Source: an uncultured Eggerthellaceae bacterium (GTDB taxonomy: Bacteria; Actinomycetota; Coriobacteriia; Coriobacteriales; Eggerthellaceae). From it: a stretch of 43,510 bases of DNA. Within the stretch, counting starts at the first letter, position 1. The number at the start of each line of letters is the position of its first letter. A model generated the notes under the pieces. It was not told the DNA's origin and did not search any database. It saw only the letters and a program-made list of their open reading frames with translations. Shown one piece after another: positions 41,532 to 43,510 of this stretch. The stretch lies in the NCBI GenBank assembly GCA_947650915.1, contig CANSWY010000013.1, positions 1-43,510 of the forward strand, read 5' to 3'. Position numbers and translations under genes: made by a program.

Positions 41532-41858
41532 ATGCAGAACATCGATCAAGCCGCATTCAATGACACCGGGTACAGCTACACGCTTTCGCTCATCCAAGGC
41601 AAGCACAAGATGGTCATCCTGTACTGCCTGATGGAGTTCCAGCCCGTGCGCTTCAACCAGATGCGCCGCTATCTGGGACGCATCTCTGACAAGACGCTGT
41701 CCCAGAACTTGAAGGAGCTTGAGGCGGACGGCCTGGTGAGCCGCCACGAATATCCGCAGATCCCGCCGAAAGTGGAGTACGCGCTGACTGAGCGCGGCGC
41801 TTCTCTGATGGAAGTGCTGGACCAGCTCTGCCTCTGGGGCGAGCGCAACCGCCCCTAG
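41532..41858 (+). CDS. HxlR-family transcriptional regulator
   Basis: A 108-residue winged-helix regulator with the HxlR signature: SLIQGKHKMVILYCLMEFQPVRFNQMRRYLGRISDKTLSQNLKELEADGLVSRHEYPQIPPKVEYALTERG, shown here in overview, has helix 1, the recognition helix around SDKTLSQNLKEL and the wing around PPKVEYALT. No cysteine lies at the usual early redox-sensing place; the only one is at TM-like position ILYC. AAAGGAAAG precedes the ATG. Divergent from the flavin reductase gene, its likely target. The stop codon TAG is followed at once by repeat locus 13. Confidence 0.9.
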   Translation: MQNIDQAAFNDTGYSYTLSLIQGKHKMVILYCLMEFQPVRFNQMRRYLGRISDKTLSQNLKELEADGLVSRHEYPQIPPKVEYALTERGASLMEVLDQLCLWGERNRP

Positions 41859-42057
41859 GATGTGCAAAAGGGACGTTCCAAATTGCACATAGGAATAGAG
41901 AATGAGCACAGAAAGACTCATCCTATGTGCAATTTGGGACGTCCCTTTCGCACATCCGTCAACCTCACGGGTGCAATTTGGGACGTCCCTTTTGCACATC
42001 AGGCAACCTCACGGGTGCAATTTGGGACGTCCCTTTTGCACACTTTCGCACATCTCC
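41859..42057 (+). repeat. Long inverted-repeat element, locus 13
   Basis: Left arm 41859-41894, loop, right arm 41922-41957, then two more right-arm copies (41971-42000, 42014-42042) and a truncated arm end TTTCGCACATC at 42044-42054. Fills the space between the converging HxlR and DUF3021 genes, touching one stop codon and three bases from the other. Confidence 0.9.
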
Positions 42058-42059
42058 GC

Positions 42060-42494
42060 TCAGCGCTGGTCGTGCTGTTCGTGATAGGCGCGCAGGGCAG
42101 CATCGAAGCTGCCCACCGTGCGCCTGAAATGCACCTGGTACGCCGCGCAACAGATACCCAGCACCACCAGGTAGATGATCACGAACCCGCACCACATCTG
42201 CGGCTGATCGACTGGGAACCACGCGCCTGCCCAGGCGGCCAGCACCAGCACCGCCAGTGCGCACACGCCGAATCCGAGGATGCGCAGCGGGTACGTCGCG
42301 CGCCGGATGAGCGCATCCGTGAACCAGAGGGCTTTGAGCAATGCCAGCCCCGCGCAGGCACCGAACAGCGTGAGCGTCACCATCAGCCCGTATTCCGGTC
42401 CCGCGAACGCCACGCCCACCAAGGACCACACGACCATGGTCACCGTGAAGATCACGCAAGCGGATGCAGCAACTTTCGCAAACGTTCCTTTCAT
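42060..42494 (-). CDS. DUF3021-like membrane protein
   Basis: A 144-residue protein with four predicted helices (SACVIFTVTMVVWSLVGVAF, TLTLFGACAGLALLKALWF, RILGFGVCALAVLVLAAWAG, GFVIIYLVVLGICCAAYQVHF). Its size, layout and position right after a LytTR regulator match the DUF3021 proteins that pair with such regulators. In streptococcal LytTR systems the membrane partner holds the regulator inactive; by analogy this protein may do the same. It starts 25 bases past the LytTR gene stop. Confidence 0.78.
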   Translation of the reverse strand: MKGTFAKVAASACVIFTVTMVVWSLVGVAFAGPEYGLMVTLTLFGACAGLALLKALWFTDALIRRATYPLRILGFGVCALAVLVLAAWAGAWFPVDQPQMWCGFVIIYLVVLGICCAAYQVHFRRTVGSFDAALRAYHEQHDQR

Positions 42495-42519
42495 GACCCG
42501 CTCCTCTCCTTTGATGCCG

Positions 42520-42957
42520 TCACAACCCGATGCGCTGCTTGATCTGCGGCGCGAACTGCCGCGATGCGATGAGGTGCTCGCCGTTGTCCAGCACCAGCTC
42601 CAGCCGCGCGTTCAGATACGGGCGCATCCCCTGCACATGCCGCAGGTTCACCAGAAGCTGGCGCGACGCGCGCACGAATCCCGCCGCTGCAAGCTCCTCT
42701 TCCAGCACGCTTGCAGGCACGGCGGATTCCAGAACGCATTCGCGGGTGTACAAGAACGTGCGGCCGTCGACCGCTTCCACATACAGCACGTCAGCAGGAT
42801 CCGCGCTGCGAACGAAGCCATCCGCCACGCCGACGAGCTTGCGCTCTTCCTGCTGAGCAGCCGCGATCACGCGCTGCACGCGCGCATCGATGCGCGCGCA
42901 ACGGACGCTCACCTCAGGTTCGATGGCGTTCGGATCTTCCGTGATGCTGAGCTTCAT
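42520..42957 (-). CDS. LytTR-domain DNA-binding regulator
   Basis: A 145-residue regulator without a receiver domain. The LytTR DNA-binding domain spans about residues 45-145: DVLYVEAVDGRTFLYTRECVLES, then EEELAAAGFVRASRQLLVNLRHVQGMRP, and the typical end LDNGEHLIASRQFAPQIKQRIGL. The N-terminal 40 residues are a charged helix. AAAGGGGGG precedes the ATG. With the DUF3021-like membrane protein downstream it forms a LytTR regulatory system; a direct repeat with 21-bp periodicity upstream is its probable binding site. Signal unknown. Confidence 0.9.
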   Translation of the reverse strand: MKLSITEDPNAIEPEVSVRCARIDARVQRVIAAAQQEERKLVGVADGFVRSADPADVLYVEAVDGRTFLYTRECVLESAVPASVLEEELAAAGFVRASRQLLVNLRHVQGMRPYLNARLELVLDNGEHLIASRQFAPQIKQRIGL

Positions 42958-43027
42958 GGGCTGCCCCCCTTTCGCACTGCCTCCAGCATGGCGGACGCGG
43001 CCCCAGGCCGCAAGACGCACGAACGCG

Positions 43028-43057
43028 AGTTGCACCAGAAACCGTCCCAGTTGCACC
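43028..43057. promoter_or_regulatory. Candidate LytTR operator (9-bp direct repeat, two helical turns)
   Basis: AGTTGCACC at 43028-43036 and again at 43049-43057, 21 bp apart, about 70-100 bases upstream of the LytTR gene. LytTR proteins bind tandem direct repeats on one DNA face at about this spacing, so autoregulation is likely. Confidence 0.6.
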
Positions 43058-43066
43058 CACCCCGAA

Positions 43067-43095
43067 GGTCACAAATCCTCCGTCCCTTTGTGACC
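43067..43095 (-). repeat. GGTCAC hairpin (copy 3)
   Basis: GGTCACAAA - TCCTCCGTCCC - TTTGTGACC, a perfect stem with A-T replacing the G-C of copy 1. Upstream of the LytTR gene. Confidence 0.85.
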
Positions 43096-43155
43096 TGACA
43101 GGTTGCAGCAAGGCGCGCGCAAGCGGACCCCTCTTGCGCCCCGCCGCGCGAAGCG

Positions 43156-43489
43156 CCGCCGCGTTGCCGCGCGGGGGCCGAAGGCCTCCCGCGCACGCGG
43201 CGCTCCCCCGCAGCAGCAAGCCGAACCCAGCAACACCCCCGAACCCGGATGCACCCGACCCAAAGGGCGATGGGCGCGAATGCGCCCTAGAGCCCGCCAG
43301 TGAAACTGCGTCCCGCGCTTCGCGCGGGACGCGCACACGCGAAGCGCGCACGATCGGTGCGCATCCCCATGCCAGGCGCGCCCGCAGGACCGCGCCTGGC
43401 ATGGGGATGCCGGCGGCCGTGCGCCAGAGACAAAAGTCATAACCCAGTGCGCTCGGCATGTGCAAAAGGGACGTCCCAAATTGCACATA
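43156..43489. repeat. 334-bp structured repeat element, copy 2
   Basis: Second copy of the element at 30122-30455, same orientation. Hairpin D core is 43361-43380/43391-43410, again perfect over 20 bp. Ends in one left arm of the long repeat family, then runs to the window edge. Confidence 0.85.
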
Positions 43490-43493
43490 GGAA
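43458..43493 (+). repeat. Long inverted-repeat family, left arm, locus 14
   Basis: Left arm with GGGACGTCCC (not the usual GTTCC) followed by AGGAAAAG, as if a loop begins; the rest is beyond the window. Confidence 0.8.
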
Positions 43494-43510
43494 AAGCCTC
43501 CCAGTGCGCA

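Noticed and set aside
13172-43488. Many short open frames beginning MCNLGRPFCTS or MQFGTSLLHI
   Set aside because: They are translations of the long repeat arms in different frames, recurring wherever the repeat occurs; they have no ribosome sites of their own and no domain.

Overview
The window is a compact, GC-rich, low-intron-of-noncoding bacterial chromosome segment with 38 supportable protein genes, most on the minus strand and many overlapping by 1 to 4 bases. GC-rich codon use, frequent GTG starts, a T-box leader, group-I-style ECF genes and a peptide/amino-acid based gene set suggest a high-GC actinobacterium, probably of the Coriobacteriia (an asaccharolytic Eggerthellaceae-like organism); this assignment is an inference from style and content, not from a marker gene.

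Layout. 1-2.0 kb: a SET-domain gene overlapping a two-helix membrane protein of unknown function. 2.1-5.1 kb: a sulfonate/nitrate/taurine-type ABC importer (lipoprotein, ATPase, permease). 5.4-13.0 kb: a minus-strand histidine operon hisZG(fused)-hisD-hisC-hisB-hisH-hisA-hisF-hisI behind a 24-bp palindrome; no hisE or histidinol-phosphatase gene is present. 13.2-15.2 kb: ZIP metal transporter and a DUF362 protein. 15.5-25.8 kb: a peptide-use block, with pepC, a C45-like Ntn hydrolase, an S10 carboxypeptidase-like enzyme, two APC permeases (one with a very long coiled-coil-like tail) and a C69 dipeptidase. 26.2-29.9 kb: a complete ECF importer (S, A, A, T) behind a T-box riboswitch whose specifier (UGG), acceptor-pairing base and S component all point to tryptophan. 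30.7-36.0 kb: an OmpR/short-kinase two-component system followed by an ATPase/large FtsX-type permease pair, with a TTACA-N4-TGTAA dyad ahead of the ATPase. 36.2-37.4 kb: a pentapeptide-repeat protein and a small membrane protein. 37.5-40.6 kb: pdxT-pdxS (PLP synthase) divergent from a PdxR/MocR regulator. 40.9-43.0 kb: flavin reductase divergent from an HxlR regulator, then a LytTR regulator with a DUF3021 membrane partner.

The most unusual content is repeated, structured noncoding DNA. (1) A family of long nested inverted repeats (arms near ATGTGCAAAAGGGACGTTCC), at 14 loci, sits nearly always at gene 3' ends, sometimes contributing the stop codon, and has a fixed strand polarity regardless of gene direction. 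(2) A 334-bp element occurs twice (30122-30455 and 43156-43489); its 20-bp hairpin stays perfect in both copies through two compensatory base-pair changes. (3) A 23-bp palindrome (CGTAGC plus a hairpin) occurs seven times, four of them inside the open reading frames of hisZG and pdxR, in frame, in interdomain linkers, much like the palindromic elements inserted in Rickettsia genes. (4) A 29-nt GGTCAC hairpin occurs three times with a covarying stem. These hairpin families, rather than any single gene, are the best candidates for an undescribed system here. No transposase, RAYT-type Y1 enzyme or other mobilising gene is visible in the window. All alignments and counts were made by eye.
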